Origin: Paludibacter sp.
GTDB lineage: Bacteria > Bacteroidota > Bacteroidia > Bacteroidales > Paludibacteraceae
Assembly: GCA_024710005.1 (NCBI GenBank)
Contig: JANJVQ010000018.1
Coordinates: forward strand, 1 to 64,000
Direction: 5' to 3'
DNA: 64,000 nt
Every line of letters begins with the position of its first letter. Within the stretch, counting starts at the first letter, position 1. The notes under the pieces were generated by a model, which had not been told where the DNA came from, did not search any database, and was given only the letters and a program-made list of their open reading frames with translations. The position numbers and the translations under genes are program-made. Of the stretch, positions 17,945-26,914 are shown piece by piece.

Positions 17945-18718
17945 CTACAACTCTATTATAATCGTTCCGCCCTCTTTATCAATTAAATCGGCACGGGTAA
18001 TTACCACCTTCTTCACACCTGCCTTCAAGGCCTCAAAGGCATTTTCGAGCTTTGGAATCATTCCACCCTGAATCACGCCGGATTGTACATAGCTTTCAAA
18101 AAGTGCAGGTGTCAGTTCTGCAATCACGCTATCATCATCATTTTCATCTTTTAGCACACCCTTTTTCTCGAAACAATACATCAGTGTTACATCAAAATAT
18201 GTTGCAAGTGCTTTGGCTGCTTCTCCTGCGATGGTATCGGCATTGGTATTGAGCAGATTGCCGGATTTATCATGGGTTAGTGGCGCCAACACCGGCACTA
18301 CATCCTTTGCAATCAAATCAGCTAAAATAGATGCATTTACCTCTTTCACATCGCCCACGAAGCCATAATCGACGTCTTTTACAGGACGTTTTTCTGAACG
18401 CATGTAATTCAGATCGGCACCGGTTAAACCCAGGGCATTGACACCCAGGGCCTGCAAACCGGCCACAATTTGCTTGTTTACCAATCCGCCATAAACCATC
18501 GTAACCACTTTAAGCGTTTCTTCATCTGTAATGCGGCGACCATTCACCATTTTGCTTTCAATTCCGAGCCGGGCTGCCATGGCTGTAGCCGAGCGACCGC
18601 CACCATGCACGAGGACTTTATGTCCTTCTATCTTCGCGAAATCTGTCAGGAGTTGTTTCAATGAAGCTGGCTCCTCAACAATTTTTCCTCCTACCTTAAT
18701 CAGTATCAGTTTTTCCAT
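17945..18718 (-). CDS. argB: Acetylglutamate kinase
   Basis: 257 residues of the amino-acid-kinase fold: LILIKVGGKIVE (phosphate-binding Lys), VLVHGGGRSATAMAARLG, MVNGRRITDEETL, ALGLTGAD, NTNADTIAGEAA, and a C-terminal IQGGMIPKLENA. It phosphorylates N-acetylglutamate in step 2 of arginine synthesis. It lacks the N-terminal helix linked to hexameric, arginine-inhibited forms. The start overlaps the apt stop by one base (TGATG), indicating coupled translation. Confidence 0.95.
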   Translation of the reverse strand: MEKLILIKVGGKIVEEPASLKQLLTDFAKIEGHKVLVHGGGRSATAMAARLGIESKMVNGRRITDEETLKVVTMVYGGLVNKQIVAGLQALGVNALGLTGADLNYMRSEKRPVKDVDYGFVGDVKEVNASILADLIAKDVVPVLAPLTHDKSGNLLNTNADTIAGEAAKALATYFDVTLMYCFEKKGVLKDENDDDSVIAELTPALFESYVQSGVIQGGMIPKLENAFEALKAGVKKVVITRADLIDKEGGTIIIEL

Positions 18719-19242
18719 CAGAATTTTATCATTGAATGAATATCCGTGGCGTTTTCGAGTTTTTCTTTTCCTTTCAGGAATTCAAGTTCGATCAGAAAAC
18801 TCACGTAAACTGCTTTCATATCAAAATTGGCAAGTAGTTTCAAAGCTGCTCCCGCACTACCACCCGTTGCCAGCAAATCATCGTGCAACAGGACAACATC
18901 TCCCGGGTCAATGGAATCTTTGTGAATTTCCAGCGCATCCTGACCGTATTCCAAATCATAAGCCAACCGATAGGTGTCAGCAGGTAATTTCCCGGGTTTA
19001 CGCAACAACACGAAACCGGCACCCAGCTTGTACGCCAGGATACTTCCCAGCACAAAACCGCGGCTTTCGACGCCCACAACCTTCGTGATGCCTTTGTCTT
19101 TGTAGTATTCGTATAGTTCATCCACGATGAAACGTAACACTTCAGGGTCTTTCATCGCCGTGGTGATGTCTTTAAATAAAATTCCCGGCTTGGGAAAGTC
19201 TGGTACATTTCTGATGGATGCAATAACTTTTTCTATATTCAT
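18718..19242 (-). CDS. apt: Adenine phosphoribosyltransferase
   Basis: 174 residues, standard size. FPKPGILFKDIT is the adenine-binding start, VGVESRGFVLG the pyrophosphate loop, and VVLLHDDLLATGGSAGAALKLL the PRPP-binding motif (family consensus VDDLLATGGT). It salvages adenine to AMP. Translational coupling to argB places purine salvage in the arginine cluster; the sequence offers no functional link. Confidence 0.94.
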   Translation of the reverse strand: MNIEKVIASIRNVPDFPKPGILFKDITTAMKDPEVLRFIVDELYEYYKDKGITKVVGVESRGFVLGSILAYKLGAGFVLLRKPGKLPADTYRLAYDLEYGQDALEIHKDSIDPGDVVLLHDDLLATGGSAGAALKLLANFDMKAVYVSFLIELEFLKGKEKLENATDIHSMIKF

Positions 19243-19256
19243 AATTTTGTTACTTT

Positions 19257-19355
19257 ACCATATAAGTCATATAAGCTACATATAAGTTATATATACTATT
19301 TGAAGATTTACGATTAAACGCAAAGCTTATATGTAACTTACATGACTTATATGGT
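19257..19355. repeat. ACCATATAAG palindromic repeat, two-arm copy
   Basis: A 30-nt arm beginning ACCATATAAGTCATATAAGC (19257-19286) is matched by its inverted copy at 19326-19355 with two differences. The arms surround a 39-nt spacer between apt and the transcarbamylase gene. A transcript would form a long AU-rich hairpin without a GC-rich terminator core. Confidence 0.8.
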
Positions 19356-19377
19356 TATATTTTATATCTTTAGTTTG

Positions 19378-20334
19378 TTATAGTCTATTCTCTAAAAGTC
19401 TTTTGATAACAACCTGCGCTGAAATTTCACGGTTGGCGGCTTCGGGTATCACAATCGACTGCGGACTTTCAATCACTTCATCGGTCACAATCATGTTACG
19501 GCGAACCGGCAGGCAATGCATAAAATACGCGTTGTTCGTCACGGCCATCTGACGTTCGCTTACCGTCCAGTTGCGGTCGGTGCTGAGTATTTTACCATAA
19601 TTCGGATCCTGATAAGCTGCCCAGTTCTTGGCATAAATAAAATCAGCGCCTTCGAAAGCCTTCATCTGGTCGTATTCCACCTTTGCCCCCCTTACAAACT
19701 CCTCTGCCAACTCATATCCTTCAGGATGGGTAATCACAAAATCAACCTCCGCTTCGTTCATAAAATCGGCAAAAGAATTAGGCACCGCCTGGGGTAATGC
19801 TTTAGGGTGTGGCGCCCAGGTCAGGACAACCTTCGGACGAGCCGTTTTTTTATACTCCTCGATGGTAATCAGGTCAGCAAAAGCCTGTAAGGGATGTGCT
19901 GTAGCTGCTTCCATGCTGAAAACCGGTTTACCTGAATATTTGATAAACTGATTGATGATGGTTTCACTGTAATCGAAAGCTTTGTCTTCGAACTGCGCAA
20001 AAGCCCGCACCCCGATGACATCACAATAGGCGCCCATCACCGGAATAGCTTCAAGGATGTGCTCCGGCTTGTCGCCATCCATTACCACGCCCCTTTCTGT
20101 TTCCAATTTCCAGGCTCCCTGATTGATGTCGAGCACCATGGTGTTCATGCCCAGGTTCATTCCTGCCTTTTGGGTACTCAGGCGCGTACGCAGACTCGAG
20201 TTGAAGAATACCATCAGCAGGGTTTTATTTTCTCCGATGTGCTTGTAAGCGTAACGGTTTTGCTTGATTCCCAATGCCTCATTAATTGCATCTTGCAGAT
20301 TACCGAGGTCTTTGACGTTGGTGTATGTTTTCAT
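19378..20334 (-). CDS. argF': N-acylornithine carbamoyltransferase (SOTCase/AOTCase type)
   Basis: 318 residues. The carbamoyl-phosphate loop reads SLRTRLST rather than the STRTR of ordinary ornithine transcarbamylases; this and the overall pattern mark the N-succinyl/N-acetylornithine enzymes of Bacteroidetes and Xanthomonas. HPLQAFADL binds carbamoyl phosphate. HCLPVRRNMIVTDEVIESP is the C-terminal substrate loop, with Arg replacing the usual Gly-x-Glu contacts. It makes N-acylcitrulline. Which acyl group is used cannot be told by eye. It is the promoter-proximal gene of the cluster, separated from apt by a palindromic repeat. Confidence 0.9.
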   Translation of the reverse strand: MKTYTNVKDLGNLQDAINEALGIKQNRYAYKHIGENKTLLMVFFNSSLRTRLSTQKAGMNLGMNTMVLDINQGAWKLETERGVVMDGDKPEHILEAIPVMGAYCDVIGVRAFAQFEDKAFDYSETIINQFIKYSGKPVFSMEAATAHPLQAFADLITIEEYKKTARPKVVLTWAPHPKALPQAVPNSFADFMNEAEVDFVITHPEGYELAEEFVRGAKVEYDQMKAFEGADFIYAKNWAAYQDPNYGKILSTDRNWTVSERQMAVTNNAYFMHCLPVRRNMIVTDEVIESPQSIVIPEAANREISAQVVIKRLLENRL

Positions 20335-20399
20335 ATAATTTTCTTGTCAACAGTCTGCGGTCAACAGTCCACAGTCGTTGATTTATTTAATCTTATTTA

Positions 20400-21947
20400 T
20401 TATTTCGGTTGCATTACAATCAGCGGAATCAGCATTTCTTCCAACGAAATACCACCATGCTGAAATGTGTTTTTATAATAACTCACGTAATGATTGTAAT
20501 TATTCGGATACGCGAAAAAATCTTCGTTGCCGGCAAAAATATAGGTTGAACTTACATTCGGACTGGGCAACCCGATTTGTTTGGGATCTGGTATCTCATA
20601 AACTTCCTTGCGGTTATAACTCAGATTCTTACCTACTTTATAGCGTAAATTCACATTGGTATTTTTATCCCCGATGACCTTAATCGGATTTTTAACCTGA
20701 ATAGTTCCGTGATCGGTAGTCAGGATAACCTTGTACCCCCTGCGGGCAATGGCTTTCAGTAATTCAAGTGTACCCGAGTGTTTGAACCACGACACAGTCA
20801 ACGAACGATACGCATCTTCATCATTGGCTAATTCGCGCATCATCTTGGATTCAGTTCGGGAATGAGAAAGCATGTCGATGAAATTCAACACGCAGACATT
20901 TAACTGGTTATTTTCCAATTGCGGCAATCTTTCAATCAGTTTCTCACAATAAGACGATTCATTCACTTTATTATATGAAAAAGCATAATTTTTTCTGAAG
21001 CGTTGCAATTGCGTTTGGATCAAGTCTTTCTCATTCAGGTTTTTCCCCTCTTCTTCCTCTTCATCAACCCATAAATCCGGAAACATCTGCTGAATTTGCA
21101 CGGGCATCAGTCCTGAGAAGATTGCATTTCGAGCGTATTGTGTTGCAGTCGGTAAAATGCTGGAATACATTCCTTCTTCGGTGAACGTATAATATTCATT
21201 CAACATTTCACGAATCATTTTCCACTGGTCGAAACGGAAGTTATCAATCAGCACAAAAAACACTTTTTCACCGTCATCCAACAAAGGGAAAACCTTGGTT
21301 TTGAAAATATCCGGACTTAACAGCGGTCTGGTTTCAGGCTTTTTAAACCAATCAATGTAATTTTTCTTGATGAATTTATTGAAAGTACTGTTGGCTTCTG
21401 TTTTCTGCATACGCAGCATTTCGTCCATGCCGCTGTCAGTTTCCGACAATTCAAGTTCCCAGTAAACCAGCTTCTTATACACCTCTACCCAATCATCATA
21501 GGTTAGCGAATCATTGATTTGCATGCCTATTCGTCCGAACTCAGAGCGATACGTCGAAGTAGTATGCTCAGTCTGAATCTCTTTCTTGTGAATATTCTTT
21601 TTCAACGTCAGCAAAATCTGACTGGGATTTACCGGTTTCGTAAGATAATCCGCAATCTTACTTCCGATGGCCATATTCATGAGGTTTTCCTCCTCACTCT
21701 TCGTAATCATGACCAGGGGCACATTCGGGTGAATCTCCTTAATCAGCGGAATGGTTTCCAACCCGCTCAACCCAGGCATATTTTCATCTAAAAAGATGAT
21801 GTCAAAACTTTCCTTTTTACACAAATCCACCGCGTCTTTGCCATTGGATGCTGTAATCACCTCATATCCCTTTTCTTCCAGAAAAAGCACATAGACTTTC
21901 AGCAAGTCAATTTCATCATCTGCCCATAAAATTCTGTCTTTCTTCAT
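20400..21947 (-). CDS. porX: PorX-like response regulator with PglZ domain (T9SS regulator)
   Basis: 515 residues. The receiver domain (1-120) has the acidic pair ADDE (Asp10-Asp11), phospho-acceptor Asp54 (IFLDENMPG), Thr82 and Lys104. After a helical linker comes a PglZ/alkaline-phosphatase-superfamily domain (about 225-515) with FVLIDNFRFDQW (metal Asp235), LPTATQYARNAIFSG (nucleophile Thr, about 267-269) and LTTDHGT (metal Asp/His). PorX with the kinase PorY controls T9SS genes in Porphyromonas gingivalis, and its PglZ domain has phosphodiesterase activity there. It begins one base after the porW-like stop, so the two genes are translated together. No porY is visible. Confidence 0.93.
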   Translation of the reverse strand: MKKDRILWADDEIDLLKVYVLFLEEKGYEVITASNGKDAVDLCKKESFDIIFLDENMPGLSGLETIPLIKEIHPNVPLVMITKSEEENLMNMAIGSKIADYLTKPVNPSQILLTLKKNIHKKEIQTEHTTSTYRSEFGRIGMQINDSLTYDDWVEVYKKLVYWELELSETDSGMDEMLRMQKTEANSTFNKFIKKNYIDWFKKPETRPLLSPDIFKTKVFPLLDDGEKVFFVLIDNFRFDQWKMIREMLNEYYTFTEEGMYSSILPTATQYARNAIFSGLMPVQIQQMFPDLWVDEEEEEGKNLNEKDLIQTQLQRFRKNYAFSYNKVNESSYCEKLIERLPQLENNQLNVCVLNFIDMLSHSRTESKMMRELANDEDAYRSLTVSWFKHSGTLELLKAIARRGYKVILTTDHGTIQVKNPIKVIGDKNTNVNLRYKVGKNLSYNRKEVYEIPDPKQIGLPSPNVSSTYIFAGNEDFFAYPNNYNHYVSYYKNTFQHGGISLEEMLIPLIVMQPK

Positions 21948-21948
21948 C

Positions 21949-24801
21949 TTATTCTGTTTTTATATTTTCTTCGTCATCAGCCCTTTTTTCACCAGGCTTT
22001 TTCTCCGACCCCATTTCTGTCCGGTACATCAGGTAGTCATCCAGCGTAAACCCTGATTTTGTCAACGCGTAATTATGTTCAGAAATAACCAAGGGGAATG
22101 TCTTCAACTCCTTCATCAGTTTCACAATTTCAGCATCTTCGGCAATGGCTTCAAGATACCAGGCAGCATCAGTATAATTATCAAAATCAAAGACCGACAA
22201 GACATTTCTTGACGCGTCCATCCTACTGATATTCAATTCAAAATCATTCAGCAAGAAGCGCGAGAAATTGAAAACAGCCAACTGAAACTGAAGCGCGTAC
22301 AATGACTCTTCGGGTTCTGATGATATCAGCATAACCCGGTGTTTGGTTTGTTTATCGGGACTGAAAGTCAAGGTAACGCTATCCCCACGCTCAACCTTAA
22401 CCTGCACTTCACGGCGCGCCAGGATGGTGCCGTGCGTGGTGCCCTGTTGTGCTTCCCTGCCCTGTTTAATCAACGCAAGCATATCTTTCGAAATGGAGCT
22501 CACATCACTGGTTGGAAAAGCATCCAATAACTCAGTCAATGCTTTTTCAAATTGTTCAGGCTGCTGTGTTTTACCGACACTGAGTGCTTTCAGAAAAAGA
22601 AATTTCGGCATCAGGGTACTCATCGGGTATTTTTCTGCCACATACTGAACCTGACCAAAGACCTTTTCAAAATCATTTTTATTGAATGCTTCGTAAGCAA
22701 TCCGGTAAACAGAGTCCTGCTCGGCAAACATTTGCTGCTTTGTTTCAATATAATTCGGATTGGTAAGCAACTGTGCATATCTGTTATCGGGATAACCGGT
22801 AATTAACTTTTCTCTTACAGATTCCGCCTCCGTGACCTGAGCCAGCCGGGTGTGCATCAAATACGACTGATATAAGGCATCCGGAACCAACTCATACACT
22901 CCGAAACGTTCCAGGTATTCCCTGAATGTGGCAATCGACAATGGTAAATCTTCCAGTTTATCCTTGTAAATCATCCCCATGCTAAACAAGGCATCAGCCC
23001 AAAGCTGACTCGAACGGGCAAGTTGCTCTTTAGTAACCGGAATCTGTCTCAGGTAGTACGCCGGATTTTTATTATCGGCAAGCGCTTCTCCCTGTTGCTG
23101 AACTTCGCCTTCAGCTAATTCTCCGGTTTCAGTCACCGGAATTGAATCATTAGGCAAAGCACCGGTTGCCGGTTGACCATTGACCTGTTCATCAGCAAAA
23201 AGCACAGCTGATTTATTAACGCGCCTCCAGTTATCTTCCAGTTTTCTTCTTCCCCAACGGGATTGAAATTCCGTTTGTCCGGTTCGAATCAGATTCGGAT
23301 TATAGAAATACCATTCACCCTGCGGATTTCGACCGCCAATCATGGGCATAGCAGCCACCTGACCGGCACGTTCCTGATTCGTTTCCTGTAACTGCCTCAT
23401 TTTCTCTTCTTTCTCAGCAGCCAGTTTTTCTTCCTGTTCCAGTCTGGCAATATAGGCATTGATACTCTTTAGCCTGTCTGCATCCGACATGGCCGAGAGT
23501 CTTTGCAAACTGTCCTGCAAAACCACTATATCATGTTGCACAACCAACTCAGAAAGTACCTCCGCCCTTTTAAATACACGCGGGTAATCCGGATGTTCCA
23601 GACTAATTATCTTCGACGCTTCATCATAACTTGGCTGCGCCTTCACATACGCTTTTTGTGTATAATACAGATCACCCATCAATATCAACGTCACCGCCTT
23701 ATCGATGCCATTACGCGTACTGTTATCCACCGCTTCATGAAAATACTCGAGTGCTTTTAGCGTATCTTTTTCATGCAGATATGATTTCCCAATTGTATAA
23801 TACAATTGATCCAAATAGTCTCTATTGTTGAAGTTTTTGGTCATTCTCAGCAACTCACGGCGTGTATCCTGCATATTATCCAGAAATAATCCCGCTCTGC
23901 TGATGGTTGCATTAAAAGCCATTTCATAAGGCGGATTTTTCTTAATCAGCGCGGAATATGCTGCATGAGCTTTTCGTTTATCCCCGGTTTGTTCATACAA
24001 TTGTGCCAGCAAATAAGAAAATCTTATTTTCAGCGTCTTATCTTTTTCCCTCGACAATGCCATTTCCAGGAATGGAATAGCTTCTCTGTATTGTGTTTTC
24101 TTCAACAATAAATCAGCATAAACAGACGCGTACAAACCGACATTGTCACCTTTTAAATTCTTCTGATTCAGTTTACTTAGCATGTCTTCCGCCTCATAAA
24201 TCCATCCCATTTCGGCATAGGAACGAACCACCCACAACTGACAAGTCACGCCAAGATCCTCATTTTCTTTGAAATGACGGGCAATGTAGTTGAAAGTCCC
24301 CACGGCACCGAGAAAATCAGCTTTGTGAAACTCCGCCTTTGCCAGCAACAACCACACTTCATGCATAAAAGGATTATATTCCTCTTTATTCATGAATTCC
24401 CGGTATCCTTTTTTGCCTGCCTTGCGGCGATTATACTCCGGTTTGATTTTAATTGAGCGGGTTTTGATGGCTTTACGGCATTTCTCAATGGTTCTGTTCA
24501 GCTGACTGGTACCGGCAGCAGCACTCTCATGATTACTGATGGGATACATCGAGATAACCTGACCGAAATCATCTTTATTGGCTTCGCGAATAGCTTTGAT
24601 GGCATCATCATAGCTAACCTTCCCATTGAAATGAACATTGAAACGCGTATTCACCGACTGAACAGCCCGGGCAGTCCAGGTGTTTTTATTCATGGAACAT
24701 CCCGACATTACGAGCAGTAATGCCAGCATGCAGTATATATGCAGGTGTTTTTGCTTCAAAATTAAGTTGATTTTACCATTTTCAGAAACCGGATTCAACA
24801 T
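21949..24801 (-). CDS. porW: PorW/SprE-like TPR lipoprotein of the type IX secretion system
   Basis: About 950 residues from the ATG at 24801; an earlier TTG at 24849 and a later ATG just before the hydrophobic stretch are alternatives. The lipobox is LLLVMSGC. The family start is recognisable: CSMNKNTWTARAVQSVNTRFNVHFNG. TPR-like helical pairs run from about 145 to 460 and again from about 590 to 760, with a Gln/Glu-rich coiled segment near 455-480. SprE/PorW proteins are outer-membrane-associated lipoproteins needed for T9SS export and gliding. Adjacency to porX supports the call. Confidence 0.88.
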   Translation of the reverse strand: MLNPVSENGKINLILKQKHLHIYCMLALLLVMSGCSMNKNTWTARAVQSVNTRFNVHFNGKVSYDDAIKAIREANKDDFGQVISMYPISNHESAAAGTSQLNRTIEKCRKAIKTRSIKIKPEYNRRKAGKKGYREFMNKEEYNPFMHEVWLLLAKAEFHKADFLGAVGTFNYIARHFKENEDLGVTCQLWVVRSYAEMGWIYEAEDMLSKLNQKNLKGDNVGLYASVYADLLLKKTQYREAIPFLEMALSREKDKTLKIRFSYLLAQLYEQTGDKRKAHAAYSALIKKNPPYEMAFNATISRAGLFLDNMQDTRRELLRMTKNFNNRDYLDQLYYTIGKSYLHEKDTLKALEYFHEAVDNSTRNGIDKAVTLILMGDLYYTQKAYVKAQPSYDEASKIISLEHPDYPRVFKRAEVLSELVVQHDIVVLQDSLQRLSAMSDADRLKSINAYIARLEQEEKLAAEKEEKMRQLQETNQERAGQVAAMPMIGGRNPQGEWYFYNPNLIRTGQTEFQSRWGRRKLEDNWRRVNKSAVLFADEQVNGQPATGALPNDSIPVTETGELAEGEVQQQGEALADNKNPAYYLRQIPVTKEQLARSSQLWADALFSMGMIYKDKLEDLPLSIATFREYLERFGVYELVPDALYQSYLMHTRLAQVTEAESVREKLITGYPDNRYAQLLTNPNYIETKQQMFAEQDSVYRIAYEAFNKNDFEKVFGQVQYVAEKYPMSTLMPKFLFLKALSVGKTQQPEQFEKALTELLDAFPTSDVSSISKDMLALIKQGREAQQGTTHGTILARREVQVKVERGDSVTLTFSPDKQTKHRVMLISSEPEESLYALQFQLAVFNFSRFLLNDFELNISRMDASRNVLSVFDFDNYTDAAWYLEAIAEDAEIVKLMKELKTFPLVISEHNYALTKSGFTLDDYLMYRTEMGSEKKPGEKRADDEENIKTE

Positions 24802-24904
24802 GCTTCTAAAACTGAAAAATAGCTTTTCTATTGTATTTTTAACGTACAAAAATAGCTAATTTCAACTACAATTGCGTAATTTTGCGGTGAATTTAATTTA
24901 ATAT

Positions 24905-25024
24905 AACCACAAAAGGCACAAAAGAAAAATTTTAAATTAATGATTGTAAGGAAATGTTATGCTAACTTACATTTTCACTATTCGTTATTTGCTTCTTGAA
25001 CTTCCTTTTGTGCCTTTTGTGGTT
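24905..25024. repeat. AACCACAAAAGGCACAAAAG inverted repeat enclosing a GCGAATA copy
   Basis: AACCACAAAAGGCACAAAAG at 24905-24924 has an exact inverted copy at 25005-25024. The 80-base interior contains CACTATTCGTTATTTGC, a degenerate GCGAATA unit. The same architecture recurs at 43233-43396. Confidence 0.8.
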
Positions 25025-25039
25025 TAAGAATCTATAAAA

Positions 25040-25438
25040 ATGTGGGTACTTATTATACTTTTAATTGCCGGAGCAGGGCTTTTGATGCTGCTCACCTATC
25101 TTAACCGGAAAAAGAAAACTGAAGAGGTTGAGATAAATTTCGAGATGGATGAAGAATGTTGTGGCGCACATGAGGTATGCGACAAAGATTCCCTCTTAAA
25201 TCCGGATTGTGAAGTCGTGTATTATGACGACGAGGAACTGGATGAACTAACCGGAATAAGCCCTTCTTCTTTTACTGAAAACCAGAAAAATCAGATTGCA
25301 GATATTTTTTACACGCTGAAAGAAAGCGATGTAGCCGGATGGCTGCGCAGTCTGCAACTCCGTAAAATTGAACTTCCTGAAGAAATCAAAGAAGAAGCAC
25401 TGATGATTGTCAGGGAGAGAAGAACAGTAAAAGTCTGA
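25040..25438 (+). CDS. Small single-pass membrane protein with Cys motif, function unknown
   Basis: 132 residues: an N-terminal membrane helix (about 3-21), a basic stop (NRKKK), an acidic stretch, then ECCGAHEVCDKDSLL with three cysteines plus a His that could hold a metal or form disulfides. The C-terminal half is helical and charged. I recall similar Bacteroidetes proteins annotated as hypothetical or, doubtfully, as phospholipase; no catalytic motif supports the latter. It converges with the CPBP protease gene, leaving only three bases between stops. Confidence 0.7.
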   Translation: MWVLIILLIAGAGLLMLLTYLNRKKKTEEVEINFEMDEECCGAHEVCDKDSLLNPDCEVVYYDDEELDELTGISPSSFTENQKNQIADIFYTLKESDVAGWLRSLQLRKIELPEEIKEEALMIVRERRTVKV

Positions 25439-25441
25439 TAG

Positions 25442-26317
25442 CTATTCTTCCGGTAAGCGTTTTGTCTGCCTTCTGAAATAATAAATCAGCACTGCCACCA
25501 ATACCATGCTGATGATACCGGCAAAATACGTTTCCGATTTCCCTATATTTTCCAGATCCAGGGCTTGTTGTGCACCATCTCCTTTGAAATAATAATATAA
25601 CACGGCAGCAGCATTGTTGGTAAAATGTGCTGCCACCGGCACCCAGATATTGCCTGTCCACAAAAACAGATACCCAAGCAAAGCCCCCATCAGCATACGG
25701 GGAATAAATCCAAAAAACTGAAAGTGAATGGCACTGAAAATGATAGCTGTAATCCATACCGCAGCATGCGCTTTGACTTTATTTTGCATGATCTGCTGCA
25801 AGATTCCCCTGAAAAAAAGTTCTTCGCCAATGGCCGGAATAATGGCTATCAGCCCGAGGTTAATCAACAAACCGCCTACGGCATCAACATCCAGCATCCT
25901 GAGCGTAAGGTCTTCCGCTCTTTTCTCCATATCAATCAACTGATTTTCAATCCACGAAAAAGATTCCGGAAAATGAATGGCGTGGTTTATTTCTCCCAGT
26001 AAATTAATGGCTGGCACGGCAGAAAACATGATGATTATAGCCAGCAACACATCCTTTGAAAAAGGTTTACGATTTATCTGAAGATATTGAAGAGGCTTTT
26101 CACTCCATAAGTAAGCCAGGATAAAAGGAGGAATTACAAACAGCCCCAGTGATTGAAGAAACTGCGCCAGTTTAATCGAACTGATATCCGACAGGTCTCC
26201 GTTTGTTATCCAAAGCGAAATCATGGAGAATAGCAACATGAAAAACAACGAGATTCCTGCTAATTGGAGAATTCTTGAACCTAAGCCGGAATGACTGAAA
26301 ATGCCTTTAACCTTCAT
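25442..26317 (-). CDS. CPBP-family intramembrane glutamic protease
   Basis: 291 residues with about eight hydrophobic helices. The ABI/CPBP signatures are intact: GEELFFRGILQQIM (the EExxxR motif, about residue 165), AIIFSAIHFQFFG (FxxxH, about 190-200) and WVPVAAHFTNNAAAV (HxxxN, about 225). Relatives include CAAX prenyl proteases and bacteriocin-immunity proteins, but no bacteriocin gene lies nearby. It acts in the inner membrane; the substrate is unknown. Confidence 0.88.
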   Translation of the reverse strand: MKVKGIFSHSGLGSRILQLAGISLFFMLLFSMISLWITNGDLSDISSIKLAQFLQSLGLFVIPPFILAYLWSEKPLQYLQINRKPFSKDVLLAIIIMFSAVPAINLLGEINHAIHFPESFSWIENQLIDMEKRAEDLTLRMLDVDAVGGLLINLGLIAIIPAIGEELFFRGILQQIMQNKVKAHAAVWITAIIFSAIHFQFFGFIPRMLMGALLGYLFLWTGNIWVPVAAHFTNNAAAVLYYYFKGDGAQQALDLENIGKSETYFAGIISMVLVAVLIYYFRRQTKRLPEE

Positions 26318-26391
26318 AAATGAACTAATGCTACTTTTGTGTATTTAACAATCTTATTACACCTCAAGTGTTCTAAACCATAATATATAAA

Positions 26392-26430
26392 ACTAAAAAA
26401 CTCCTGTCATCACTCGGACAACAGAAGTTT
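26392..26430 (-). terminator. Intrinsic terminator of the RRM gene
   Basis: On the minus strand AAACTTCTGT pairs with ACAGGAGTTT (10 bp, one G-T pair, 13-nt loop), followed by a run of T (26400-26395). It lies 22 bases after the RRM stop. Confidence 0.85.
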
Positions 26431-26452
26431 AATTCCTGAATCAGAAAGTTTG

Positions 26453-26695
26453 TTAAGCTTTTGGTCTGGCTTCTTTAACTACCATGGTACGACCGTCCAG
26501 GTCAGCTCCGTTCAGTTCTGCAATAGCTTTTTCGCCACCTGCATCATCCATTTCCACGAAAGCAAAACCTTTTGATTTGTTGGTTTCACGGTCTTTGATG
26601 ATTTTGCATGATTGTACCTGACCGTATTCGGCCATAACCCCTTGCAGGTCATTTTCACGGACTCTGTAACTTAAGTTACCTACATAAATGTTCAT
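26453..26695 (-). CDS. RRM-type RNA-binding protein
   Basis: 80 residues, a single RNA recognition motif. RNP2 is IYVGNLSY (residues 3-10) and RNP1 is KGFAFVEM (about 42-49), both with the aromatic residues that stack on RNA. Such short RRM proteins are abundant in Bacteroidetes, where they bind single-stranded RNA and may replace cold-shock or Hfq-like functions. Monocistronic: a terminator follows and a long (219-base) AT-rich leader precedes it, which could carry temperature-dependent control. Confidence 0.93.
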   Translation of the reverse strand: MNIYVGNLSYRVRENDLQGVMAEYGQVQSCKIIKDRETNKSKGFAFVEMDDAGGEKAIAELNGADLDGRTMVVKEARPKA

Positions 26696-26914
26696 AAAAA
26701 AATAAAAAAATAAAATGAATAAAATAAACCTTTTAAGAACAGCATAAACAAACGTATTGGTTAAAACAAAACCTGCCCTTAGGTAAGAGTCGGAAATAAC
26801 CTTGCGATATTTTACGCATCATTCTCAGCGACAAAGGAAAACAAATATTTTCGAATATGCAAAAAAATCGAAAAATATTTTAATTACAAAGCTGTGAATG
26901 TTACAATTAAGATG

